64,000 bases of DNA from Copromyces sp. CBS 386.78 (lineage: Eukaryota; Ascomycota; Sordariomycetes; Sordariales; Sordariaceae): contig MU839084.1 in assembly GCA_030685235.1 (NCBI GenBank), forward strand, positions 248,001 to 312,000, in the 5' to 3' direction. The position numbers were made by a program, and so were the translations under genes. Below the pieces are notes generated by a model. That model was not told where the DNA came from. It searched no databases and was given only the letters and a program-made list of their open reading frames with translations. This document shows, piece by piece, positions 49,421 to 59,907 of the stretch (positions are counted from its first letter, which is position 1; each line of letters starts with the position of its first letter).

Positions 49421-50828
49421 TTAATATATAATATTCGATATTGAAGGTAGTATATATAGAAGTAATATTGCAAATTTATAAAAGAGGTATATTAAATTTA
49501 TTAACTTTATACGTATAATCGAAACTCTATATATTAGGATTCTACCTCAATTACTCAATATATTAGGAATATATCTAGAAAACTCTCTTTATTCGAATAA
49601 GCAAATTTTGATTTTCTAATTTATTTTCTTAATATATACGGTTATAAATACCCTAAGTAGTAAATAAATTATTAAGAAATTATTAGGTTAGTATAAGAGT
49701 TCTAGCCTCCTTCTTTCTATAAGTAGTAAGAGTATTAATAACGTCTATTTTCGTAATAATAATACTAAAGAACTCCTTTCTAATTGTAGCGGCGATATCA
49801 TTAGCCGTTGTTCTAGCCTACTTATTTTGGCGGATAATAGAGGTAGTAACCTCCTTAGTCTTCTAGAGACAGCGGTTTACGGCTATATAATTAATAGTGT
49901 CTAGTTTTATAGGATAAGTATAATTATTTATCGAAATAATAAAATATTAATTATACTATTTTTTAAAATAAACGGCCTTTACTTTCTATTTAAAGCTTTT
50001 TTTACTTATTATAGCTCCTAGGCGAAGTTTTATACTAATAGCGGTTGAATACGACCCGGTATAGGTTAATCCCTTAGTATATTCGAAATTATATTATATC
50101 GGCTTATTATTAACGTAATTAAATAGCCTCCTTTTAATAACGGTAAACCCTATACGTAGAACGGCTATTTTTATATCCGTAATAAATTCATCAATTATTT
50201 ACTAGGTTTTAACTTTAAAATACGAAAGACGATAGAGCGTTCTCTTTACTAGGTTATTTTCGTTATTATTATTTTATATTAGTGAGGGTACGGTGGTAAG
50301 TACGGGTAGAGATTTGCGTAATTCTATTTTTGCAATGGCGAGAAGGTTAGATTTATCCGCGGGGATATCAGCGGTGATAGCGGTAGCGATAGCGGTGGCG
50401 GGGAGAGACTCGTATAATTCTATTTCTACGATAGTTATAAAATCCGTTTTATTAACGGGGAGGGGTTCGATAAGCTCTGCTTTGATGAGGGGAGAGCTAT
50501 TACGAGGCTTAGTTTTGATAGTTTTGACCTATTTAATCGAGGAGGCCGGGCTAGGAGTACGGTTAGGAGTACGGGCGGGCTAGGAGAGGGTGAAGTCGAT
50601 AATTTTAGGTATTTAAGGTATATACAGTTAGTGAACGTACTTTAGTACCCTTTAATACTATAGTTTACTTTAGTAATAGTAACGGCGGCGGTGATATGAT
50701 AATTGCTAACTTTCGTATGTATTATTAGTATAAATAATGTAACGATGTCGCTGCCCGCTAAAATCTCACTAGAGTGATATGCGATGAATATGTATTCATA
50801 TTGATTTAACTGGTTGGGTGGAAGTTTG

Positions 50829-50873
50829 GGCAGCTCTATATAGTCGCCATATGCGAGTACACAGTCGCCCTAG
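50829..50873 (-). repeat. Right terminal inverted repeat of the MULE
   Basis: Inverted copy of 47436-47480. Direct inspection shows about 40 of 45 positions alike, with transitions dominating. Confidence 0.8.
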
Positions 50874-51953
50874 TCGGACCGGACAAGAAGAAATGTGACG
50901 ATGACGCTGCCATCGCAACCAGAATGCCGTTTCACCCATCGGAGCCATGTCAAATCGAGCAGCCGCGTGACCGGGAGTGACGGGCCAAGGAGACAGGACC
51001 GGGGATTCAGGAACAATGTTGTTTTGCATGGGCTCATTTAACCAGCTGCACGCTAGCGTCGGTGCAAATCGCGTTCCTGATGGCCGCCTTTCCGTCGCAT
51101 CCAGTCCTTCCAGGTTGGGAGTCGCCGGTGGATCGTGAATAGTGTCTTGCCCCACCGCCGAGAACGGGCTTAGGTCTTGGGCGGTATTGGGTTCATAGAG
51201 CTCGTCCAGTCCGGCAGTCGCACCAGCCACAATTCTGTCCACTGTCCAAGGATTGCCAAGCCAGCGTTGCAGCGGATTTGCAGGCGTTTTGTCCCGTTTT
51301 TGCAGCGGAGCGCAGTCGGTGTCAGTTTTCGTGAGCTTGCGCTCTATCGTCGCCTGCGTGTGTCGCCCTCTTTTCCCGCCTCTGAATTTACACGCTCTGG
51401 CCATGTACGTAGCTCAGGCCGTGAACGCGTGCCGGGAGCCGGGGTCTATGACTCTGTGTCCTCGATTCCATTCTATTATGTACAGGTACCCAGGCTACAA
51501 CGTTGACGGTGTGCAACCGTGACCCGGACGCAGCAGGTGGAAACGCCGAGCTCCAAAAAACTCGCAGCAGCAGGCGCAATTAAACACCCGTCCTGCGTGC
51601 CTTCCCGTTTTGGGCTTCTTTCAAAAACAGCGGGGGTGCCTTCCCGTCCCAGAATCGTTTCATTTCAAAGTTCTTGTCGACACCGACCGCCGCGGCCTTC
51701 CATTGCAATTAATACTCGCCTCTCCCTTCTTATCTCTCCTCCCTCCCTCTCGTCTCTTCTTAGTTCTTCCGTCTGCTTGTTCTGCGAACGCCACATATTC
51801 CCCGCCTTCACCCATCTCTCAGATTTTAATAACTAATCCAAGCAATATCCCGTTCGGGTTTTCCGACATCGATACATAATAGTATCTACTTCACACCAAC
51901 GCCGCCACAACAACCTCAACTCATCACACATTCACCTCCCACCGCCAGTCACC
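50874..51953. other. Right flank of the repeat island and 5' leader of the GPI-protein gene
   Basis: Base composition returns to normal at once after 50873. A minus-strand ORF of 202 codons (51404-50796) runs into the MULE end and is probably fortuitous. The pyrimidine-rich, C+T stretch at 51720-51950 with CAACCTCAACTCATC suits a leader and promoter of a strongly expressed gene. Confidence 0.5.
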
Positions 51954-52736
51954 ATGCGTCAGAACATCATCTTCGTCGCGCTCTCCGCGCTCACCGCTGC
52001 TGTCGCCGCCCAGTCGTCCAACAGCAACCTCACCGTCCCCGTCGAGTCTGTTGACGTGAACACGAGGAGTATGTAGCACAGTTCCCACAAGTCGTGTCAC
52101 CCTGAGATACTAACGCCGTCCTGTCATCAGACCAGTGGTGTGTTGCCCAGTACAACACCTGCAAGATTCTTTGCAACAAGGCTGTCAAGACCAACGACTG
52201 CCAGGCCGTACGTTTTCACTACCTGGAATACCGCTTAAAGAAGCATTACTGACCGCAGGTTCCCTCTTCACAGGATACGCTGAAGTACGAATGCACTTGC
52301 CAATCTGGCGATACCCCCGATCTTGAGAACTACACTCAGACTGTCCCTACTGTAGGTGTCCCCCAATTATTGTTCTTGAAAGCAAGGTTTTTAACGCGGC
52401 GTCCTACAGTTCATGTGCCAGGAAGCCTACTCTGCCTGCATCAACGCCCACAAGGACGATGCCATGGGCCAAGACAAGTGCAAGAAGGACATCTTCGACC
52501 AGTGCGGTACCTTGGACCCCACCAAGGCCGAGATCAAGACCACCTCGTCCGCCGCCGCTACCACTTCTGCTGCCAAGCCCACCGAGACCAAGGAAGCTGC
52601 CGCCGAGACTTCCGCTGCCGCCCCTTCCTCGACCTCTGCTAGCAGCAGCTTTGCTGCTCCCACCAACGCTGCTGCCTTCCTCGGCAACGGTGTTGCTGCT
52701 GTCGCTGCCGGTGTCTTCGCCGCTGCCCTTCTCTAA
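51954..52736 (+). CDS. Secreted cysteine-rich protein, probably GPI-anchored (198 aa)
   Basis: Exons are 51954-52068, 52131-52207, 52274-52351 and 52410-52736. All joins keep the frame, with GTATGT, GTACGT and GTAGGT donors. An N-terminal signal peptide (MRQNIIFVALSALTAAVAAQ) is followed by a compact domain of about 95 residues with eight Cys (including QWCVAQYNTCKILCNKA and YECTCQSG). A Ser/Thr/Ala-rich stalk follows, and a hydrophobic C terminus (NGVAAVAAGVFAAALL) typical of GPI-anchor signals. Fungal relatives with this Cys spacing are cell-wall or membrane-surface proteins of unknown function. The start context CACCATGCG is favourable. Confidence 0.93.
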
Positions 52737-53643
52737 GCGGTGCAGCTTATGAAGGAATGACGGACGTTGGGCGCCTAGTTGCTTTCCAAAAGTTTACTTT
52801 TAGGTTTGCTTTGGATGCGACGGTGTTGGCGGTTATTTTCAGTTCTTTGTATTACATCCCACCCAAAAGGGTCCTCTAGGAAGGCTTATTTGGTTCGGTC
52901 GGGGACCGACCAGATGATCAGGCATACATCGCGGCGGCAGCATTCACCTTGGACACAAGGCGACAAGTTGAAGGGAAGCATTAATACGTACGCATACCGC
53001 TTGATGAGAGGAGGTCAGGCGTGGTTGGCAGAGCAGAAATGGGCAATTTAACGCATAGTTTTGGTGGCAGTCAAGTACATGAGGGGTCTTATACGCGCGT
53101 GGTTTGGTGCCCGTTTGGTTTGAGGAAGAGAGACAGTCAAATACCCTTATCTTAATTCATAGTTGTGCCCCTCTACCCTTTTGTTTGAACCCCATTGTGA
53201 GTTTCGTGTCTTGAAAGCCGAGGAGATGTGGTAAAAATAGGTAAGTCTGTTTTCTTTGCCTCGCTTTGTCATCAACTGGTTGTCTGTACAGCCTTTTGTC
53301 TGCTTTGAGTTTTTGCTGATGGAACTCTTTGGACAGGGCCATGCTTAGCAGAGATGGGGATTACTGGGGAACAATGCGATTGTGAAAATAGAATTTCTAT
53401 TTTCTGGCCCGCTTTGTCGGTAACTCATTGTTGATATAGCCCCTTGTCTGCCTTGGGAGTTGCTGACAGAAGTCTTTGAGCAGCAGCTTACTTAGAAGAG
53501 ATGCTGATTGCATTTAAACAATCCGATTGTCAACACACCATGTCTGTTCATGACCGGTGTGGTGTTATCTTTCTTGTTTCAATCTTTCAACAGTCACATA
53601 TATTGAAAAGTACCTTAACGGCAAATATATACTCAGCACTAAG
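52737..53643. other. Intergenic region, no gene seen
   Basis: Two segments (about 53230-53320 and 53390-53480) are imperfect repeats of each other (both contain TTCTATTTT/TTTGCC, GCTTTGTC and CCTTGTCTG/CTTTTGTCTG motifs). No coding potential. Confidence 0.5.
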
Positions 53644-55551
53644 ATGCCGCCTAAAAGAAGCGCCAACGGAGCGGCCTCCGGCCAACCGGCCGCCCGGAGA
53701 CTACGATTAGCACCAGCAGCTCCCGGTGCCGGCCCTCCTCCTCCTCCTTCCCCTCTTCCTCCTCTTCCTGCCCCAGCCAACAGGTCACTCGCTGGACTTC
53801 CGGTTGAGATCCAAACGCAGATTATCGTTGAGTCCCTGGTCATACCCTTCCCGAATCGCTGCGCTCTCGCTCTTTTCTGCAAAGATTGGGATATCTGCAG
53901 TCGAAGTCGAACTAAGCCCCAACTCGACGAAATCCTGAGAAAGCTAAGAGTGGACGTGTACACACCGAGCCCACAAGCACTAGGAGTGCAGGCGGGGCAG
54001 GGAGAAGAACAGTCTTTGGGGGAGGTGGAGAGTTATTTTGCGGGACACTCGAAGAGAAAAGTGCTATGTTCTCACTTTCAAGACGGTACACATGGATTTG
54101 ACAACAAGGACTGTGATGAGTGCGGATGCGTTCCGTTCGAAAAGGAGGTGATACAGGAGGGCATTGCGGCGTGGGATTGGGAATGGGAGGGGAAGCTGGA
54201 GAGGGGGGTGGAGGGAGGGCCTTGGGCTGGGAGGCTTAGGGATGGGATGGGCTATCGTGGAAATGGAAGAGACGGGGAAAGAGACCCGCCTGAGCCATGG
54301 GACGAAATGATTAGGGTGGTAAAGACGAAGGGAATCCATGCCTACTTGAACAACATAAGGCATACGAGCATGGGAAAGTTTTTGGGGAGGGAGGTGAAGA
54401 GGGAGAGAGCGATCAGGCCGGACAGGTTGGTCGTCCTTAAACAAAGGCTGGTTGCGTGGCTCGGAAGGTTTACGCAAAGAGGTTTATTCAATCGATTGTG
54501 TAACGGGCTCGAGGGGCTGATTAGTTGGGGAGATGAAATGGCTGGACTCTTGCCCTTCGTCGAAGGGTTTACGAATGATTATGATGACTGGGGTTATTTG
54601 AGGGCGTACAGCAATTACGGGCCATCCTCGCCCATTTCCGTTGCCATCAAAGCCGGACCCTTTGACTCGGTAAAGAAGAATCTTTCTCCGGAGTCCCCTG
54701 GCCAGGAGCGGCGGTTTCTGTACAGAGATATCCGCCATCTCATGATCAACTGTAATACCCGTTGCGACCCGGTGCAAGGTGTTGACGATTCTCGTTTCGG
54801 GATTATGCCCTACACGAACCCGCCGACCGGCATGGCGTTGAAGACTGCGCACGGGCTCCGACACCGTTTGGCTTTCGAGAACATGGTGCCATTGTACGTT
54901 GACTACCAGGCCCTGACAAATCTCGAGACACTCTACCTCGACTTGAGAAAAGTCCTCAAGGATGTGATCGGCGACAGTTACTGGCAGATGCAGGAGGTAA
55001 TAAAGCTGGCTGCAAGGCTCCGAGGAAAGAACCTACGGTTGCTCGTCATCGCCGGCCTGAGAACCGGAGAGGAGTATTGGCCTGGGGAGAAAGAGCTGAC
55101 CGCGGAAGATCTCGTGGAGGAAGACGAGGAACCCCTGGAATGGTGGGAGGTCAACTGGTTCGCGCAATTTAGAGGGGCGTTGAGGCCCGGCGGAAAGCTG
55201 ATACTGGTGGATGCGAACACGGAAGATTTTGGTCGTCGAGGAAATCGGCATCATGAATGGATCAGTCCGTTGTACGAGCATCAAGTTTTCTTCCCACACA
55301 CCCGCAATGGGATGAGCCTGGCCGGGTACCCTTTTTTTGCTGACCCCTTCTATGATAACTTGGCCGAGTTACACGGAGAGGAAGGAGAGCAAGGAGGAGA
55401 GCAAGGAGGAGAGGGAGGAGAGCAAGGAAATGCAGTACCGCCGGGGGCGGAGGGGCAGCAAGCGTTGGTAGTGGCGGAGCAAGCGGCGGCGTTGGCACAT
55501 CAAGAAGCGTTGGCACTGCAAGAAGAGTTGGCAATCGATCATGAAAATTAG
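53644..55551 (+). CDS. F-box-like protein (635 aa), single exon
   Basis: The start at 53644 (CACTAAGATGCC) opens a protein beginning MPPKRSANGAASGQPAARR; a longer frame to 53557 has no better start. A Pro-rich stretch (residues 30-50) leads into an F-box-like segment, SLAGLPVEIQTQIIVESLVI...ALALFCKDWD, at about 51-92. The rest is globular with many Trp and Arg and ends in Glu/Gly/Gln-rich low-complexity repeats from about residue 580. Large families of such F-box proteins with variable C-terminal parts occur in filamentous fungi. The F-box would recruit a substrate to an SCF ubiquitin ligase; the substrate is unknown. Confidence 0.85.
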   Translation: MPPKRSANGAASGQPAARRLRLAPAAPGAGPPPPPSPLPPLPAPANRSLAGLPVEIQTQIIVESLVIPFPNRCALALFCKDWDICSRSRTKPQLDEILRKLRVDVYTPSPQALGVQAGQGEEQSLGEVESYFAGHSKRKVLCSHFQDGTHGFDNKDCDECGCVPFEKEVIQEGIAAWDWEWEGKLERGVEGGPWAGRLRDGMGYRGNGRDGERDPPEPWDEMIRVVKTKGIHAYLNNIRHTSMGKFLGREVKRERAIRPDRLVVLKQRLVAWLGRFTQRGLFNRLCNGLEGLISWGDEMAGLLPFVEGFTNDYDDWGYLRAYSNYGPSSPISVAIKAGPFDSVKKNLSPESPGQERRFLYRDIRHLMINCNTRCDPVQGVDDSRFGIMPYTNPPTGMALKTAHGLRHRLAFENMVPLYVDYQALTNLETLYLDLRKVLKDVIGDSYWQMQEVIKLAARLRGKNLRLLVIAGLRTGEEYWPGEKELTAEDLVEEDEEPLEWWEVNWFAQFRGALRPGGKLILVDANTEDFGRRGNRHHEWISPLYEHQVFFPHTRNGMSLAGYPFFADPFYDNLAELHGEEGEQGGEQGGEGGEQGNAVPPGAEGQQALVVAEQAAALAHQEALALQEELAIDHEN

Positions 55552-55598
55552 TTATTGGCCCCAAACACCGCCGTTCCAGGCGGCTCAGTCACAGTACT

Positions 55599-55837
55599 GG
55601 ATGATGGGAATAATGTAACATCATCGGAGGAGGAAGGAGAGCAAGGTAATGCAGTACCGGGGGCGCGGGGGACTTACAGCAATGCAGCAAGTGTTCGAAT
55701 TCGCGGAGCAGGAAGCGATGGCAATGGCGGAGCAAGAAGCGACAGCAATTCAGCATGCAAAGAAGTCATTCAACGCAATGCTGGACGATGGGAATTATGT
55801 AACGTCGGAGGAGGAAGAGGAGGAGGAATCACCTTGA
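55599..55837 (+). pseudogene. Degenerate duplicate of a Glu/Gln-rich C-terminal tail behind the F-box gene
   Basis: Just after the F-box stop, the sequence repeats tail-like motifs in shifting frames: EEEGEQGNAVPGA (55627-55668) resembles GGEQGNAVPPGAEG of the gene, and the frame at 55649-55837 gives FEFAEQEAMAMAEQEATAIQ and a Glu-rich end. Within it, GGATGATGGGAATAATGTAAC and GGACGATGGGAATTATGTAAC form an internal repeat 180 bp apart. It may be the true tail of an allele with a later stop, or a decaying duplicate. Confidence 0.45.
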
Positions 55838-55902
55838 ACGGACGGACAACGAACGAAACGGAAGCGTGACACCCCCTTCCAACCCCTACCCGGACCACCC
55901 AA

Positions 55903-56013
55903 GAAAGAGAAAGAGAAAGAGAGAGAGGGGAAGAGAGGTCTGGCTTAAGAATATGTACAACAAAGGCGACAACAACAACAACAACAACGACGACGACGAC
56001 GACGACGACAACG
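55903..56013. repeat. Purine microsatellite followed by (AAC)n(GAC)n
   Basis: GAAA/GAGA-type repeats at about 55903-55937, then about seven AAC and seven GAC triplets at 55968-56013. No coding frame is associated. Confidence 0.8.
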
Positions 56014-57706
56014 GGTTTCTTTTTAGTTTTTTTTCCCCCATAGTGCGAGACAGATATATATATATAGAAGGTTGGAAAGGTTACATGTGAGCATACGAAG
56101 TTAGCGGTGTATAGGCACGGTCAATGATAACACCTGGATATTACTAAGATGCCCCTGGGGATGTTGCTTGTGAAATGATGGATAACCAACAAAAAGTCTG
56201 CACCTAGACCGAGGGGACAGAACGAAGGCTGGTATAAACGTGGTTAGTCACACTGACTGATATACTTGGTGATCATCGAGTGTCTGCTCCAGGTATAATT
56301 GAATGGGGTGAATGGATGATAATCCTGGTGGTGATCGGTTATCATCAGCCATAGTGTTTTTGGACATGGCGAGGGTCCCTATCCCCAACGGCAAGGCAAA
56401 CATCTACAGAGTTCCCGAATTGTGTCGCAGTTCATAATCGAGCGAGGGTTTGCGCAGGTAACCGCGCAGTGCAAATAGCGAGGCCATTTAGACACAAGTT
56501 TGTGAACCGTAGCTATTCGGGTTCCTGTTCCTGAGTTTGACGTCGAAACTGATAGGCACCGTACATAAGGAACCTACTCTCGGGAGCCAGGGCGACCAAT
56601 GGCCATCAACACTTCAAATGTCCAATCATCCCGGCCGTACCATAAGAATTTATCTCGAACGTGGATGGATGCCGGATGACTTTTCTTGAAGTTCGATTAT
56701 CATAAGTGACAGGTGCCATGCAATGCGGGGAATAGCTTCAGGTTGTTCAACCCCAGCAGCATTCAAATATCTTGAGGTCAGACAACCAAAAGATACCCAA
56801 CCCTCGCTTCGGGTCCTGCCTGGTATGCATAGTGTAGTCCAATCTCGAGTGAGTACCTGGCTAGGCCGTCCGTTCTCAAAGCCAGAGTGTGGATGGATGC
56901 CCAAGATGTAGTAGTGGTTGTCGAGTCCCGTTGATATGGAAATGGTGAGTGAATGCATCGACGCGATAATCAGGCCGACCAGTTTTCTCGTCCACTTTCC
57001 ACTGAGGTCAGGGCCGTTTGACGTGGACCGATTGGCTGTGGTGATGCCACTGACCAAGGGGAATCTGCATCCTGCAATGCTCATTGGCCAGCCGATCCTA
57101 TGGTGCTGAAGGTGCAGTCGCCAGTCGCTCCTGCCTTGGTGGCAACCACTCATGAGAAATCAGTCGCACACTTTGCATCTGCCTTTTGAATCATTTGGGC
57201 CACTTGGAGAAGGAGGTGCCTGTCTGCCCTGCTTTAGTCGTACAGTACCTTCCAAAACCCAGGCTGGCAGGCAAGTGGTGCCGGGCAGGGGCATCTATCG
57301 GCCACGCATTGACGTCCCTCCGACTTCCACTTCCAAACTAACCCTCGCCGTCTTTCATCCCGAGTCCACGGTGCCAGGTTGGGTCGAGGTCCAAAATGCG
57401 TTCCATACGCCCCTCTGACCCCTCGTCTGAACTTTGCCTTCACTTCCATTCACTCATCGCCCCAGACAGTCATCGGGTTTGCCCTGCGACGCGCAGGGTC
57501 ACTCACTCATCTTTCTTGACGAACAAATCCTCTTGGTGAAACCATACTTTTCCGGCTGACAAAGACACGCTGCCGCTTACATTCCTCACCATAACCTCAC
57601 CTTTCAAGAACGTCACGCATCTCAACGACACAACGGCTTCAAAACGACACGACAGTTGTGATGGAAAGAAGTTGCTTCCAGTCGTCGCAAGGAGTTGTGG
57701 TTCGTT
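56014..57706. other. Intergenic region, no firm gene
   Basis: A minus-strand ORF of 167 codons (57153-56650) lacks domain-like sequence. The stretch at 57420-57700 has C-rich pyrimidine tracts and is the probable leader of the RBR ligase gene. Confidence 0.45.
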
Positions 57707-59907
57707 ATGGCGCCTAGCAAGGACTCAAAGCGGGGCCCGAGAACCCCCGAAAGCAACAACAACAATAACAATAATAGTAATACGTCGAATACCAACGGAG
57801 GAGGCGGCAATGCCAGCAGAGAGTCTCGCCATACCGGCCTATTCCTGCCTCTATTTGGCTTGCGCCTTTCTCCCCGCAAGCGCCGTCAGATCGAGGCCGA
57901 GAAGGATCGTATACTGTCAGATCTTGATCGGCACTCACACCAACGTCGCGGACGGGCACCACCCCCAGCGTCAACTGTGGACGTCGAGCTGAAGCCTTTG
58001 GATGATCGACAACCGAACTTGAAGTTCAGTCTTCGGCCCGGTTCTACTGTTGCTAAGCTCGAACAGCTCATCCGGCGCCGTTATCAAGACAAAGGCCATC
58101 CCATCGCCACTGCTGCTCACTTCGCTTTTCATGCGGACGGCAAAGTACTCAATCCCGAGGATGTGCTCCTTCCCTCGTCTTTCAAGATATGGTACCGCAT
58201 GTCCCGGTCTTCTGCCGAGGTTGACCAGTGGAAGTTCAGTCAGTACAAGGATACGAACAACCAGCCAATCCCCCCAGAGCTTGCGACTCAACTCGTTCAG
58301 GCCATCGATACAGGCGCCACGGTAGGCGATTTGAGACGCAAAATTGCGACTTTTATGTCCATCTCCGATCCGGACAGAGTGTTGCTGGTGGCTCGAGGCG
58401 GAACACGACCTGGTCAGTTGCAGGGAGACAGTTGGGTGGTCTCTGAAGTCAAGCGACACTGGCTTTGTTGTTGGATTAGCTATCACATTGCGCGGACGAA
58501 CGCATATGCTGTGATCAACGGCCTCGGAAGGCGTTATGTCTATCACCCCGAGTCGCATTACTTCTTTGACGGCATGAGTGTTCGGCGCTGGCAGCATCAC
58601 CTTGATACTCGTCTGTTTCGGAACGTCCGCTCACGGGGAAAGACTGGTTTCAACGCGCACTGGTCAGAGCTCATCTTGACGCTCAACGATACGCGTGTCA
58701 GTAAGACTACACGCGTTTGTTGGGGGAAGACATACGAGGTCGAACTTCCGGGCCAGGCAGCTAAAATCTTCTCGACCGAGGAAGCTTGGCTTCTACCCGA
58801 TGAAACCTGCAGCGTCTGCCTTGACAGCAAAAATCTGAGCGTCATGGCCTACAAGATTACATCTGCATGCGATCACAAGCCAACTATTTGCAACGCTTGC
58901 TTGGGTCAGTGGATCGCCTCGGAGCTGGAGACCAAGATGTGGGATCGGATTAAGTGTCCGGAGTGTCCCAAAGCTCTCCAGTTCGCGGATGTCAAGAGAA
59001 ACGCATCGAAAAGCGTATTCAAACGGTATGATGAGCTCGCTACTCGCGCAGCCCTCGGTGACATTCCCAACTTTCGATGGTGTAAATCGGCCAAGTGTAG
59101 CTCCGGTCAGATAGACGATGTCAGATGCGTGCGCTTCAAGTGCAAGGCTTGTAAGACATCACATTGCATTAAGCACGACGTACCCTGGCACTCTGGCGAA
59201 ACCTGCGAGGAGTATGACAAGCGTAACGTCCAAAAGAAGAAGGACGAGAGGGCATCCGAGGCAGAGATCACCAAGTCGAGCAAAAAGTGCCCATCATGCA
59301 ACAAGGCCGTTCACAAGTTTTCTGGTTGCAACCACATTACCTGTAAGTTCGACGATCTTACTCACCTCCTCCTTTTTTTTTTTTTTTTTTTCATGACCAG
59401 TCACTGACTTATTTCCCAACAGGTATCTGTTCTCACGAATGGTGCTACATATGCCTCGCACCTTTCCAACGAAACGAGCACGGGTTTCTCTATTGCCGTC
59501 ACAAACCCGAGTGTACGGAGAGGGATCCCTTTGTCGACCTGATAGACCCTCAGAATGCGAACGCCGACCCCCGGAATTTTTTCGAAGCCGCCAACCACGG
59601 CTTATTCCCGCCGCAGTTTCTCAGAAACCGCCTTAGAGTCGTCCGCGGCAGAGCTGCCCGACACCATCCTGGGGCCGAAGCCAACGAACCAGGCCAGGAG
59701 CAAATAGGGCGCAACCCTGGCCGCCTTCACCCCGACATGTTTCTCCCTCCTTGGATGCAAGGAGTAGACCGAAGGATGTTTGCGGGTGTTGCCGGTATTG
59801 CGGATCATGTCGCAAACGGTAATGGCAACGGTAACGGTCGTGACCCCATGCAAGACCTGAGGTTGTTTGCGCAAGATATGAGGGCAGCACGGAGAGAACG
59901 GGCCTAG
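57707..59907 (+). CDS. RBR-type E3 ubiquitin ligase (706 aa to the first stop)
   Basis: Exons are 57707-59342 and 59423-59907. The 80-nt intron has GTAAGT donor, a long T run, CTGAC branch and CAG acceptor. RING1 (about residues 369-425: CSVCLDSKN...CDHKPTICNACLGQWI...CPECPKAL) is followed by an in-between-RING domain (about 440-515, with CKSAKCSS and CKACKTSHCIKH). RING2 (about 528-560) contains KCPSCNKAVHKFSGCNHITC. The Cys of GCNH (about residue 541) is the expected thioester site, and the next zinc-ligand Cys codon is split by the intron (T|GT). N-terminal residues 100-170 look like a ubiquitin-like or similar fold. The protein acts as a RING/HECT-hybrid ligase in the cytosol or nucleus. 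The stop is TAG at 59905; see the next feature. Confidence 0.94.

Larger units (their letters stand above)
47436..50873 (-). mobile_element. Mutator-like DNA transposon (MULE), RIP-degraded
   Basis: Terminal inverted repeats are visible at 47436-47480 and 50829-50873: both begin CTAGGGCGACTGTGT, then G/A, CTCGCATAT, G/A, GCGACT. The differences are transitions. The interior is very A+T-rich. On the minus strand, 49420-49200 decodes to a MULE transposase core with several Gln codons turned into stops. I find no convincing flanking target duplication. The second copia element ends 8 bp to the left, which may have altered that flank. The fit to MULE rests on the transposase core and long terminal repeats. 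Confidence 0.8.

Noticed and set aside
50293..50583. Plus-strand ORF of 96 codons in the MULE
   Set aside because: Low-complexity Gly/Ala/Val translation in a less RIPped patch, antisense to the transposase; chance frame.
50796..51404. Minus-strand ORF of 202 codons at the right border of the repeat island
   Set aside because: Starts in host DNA and ends in the MULE terminal repeat; no domain.
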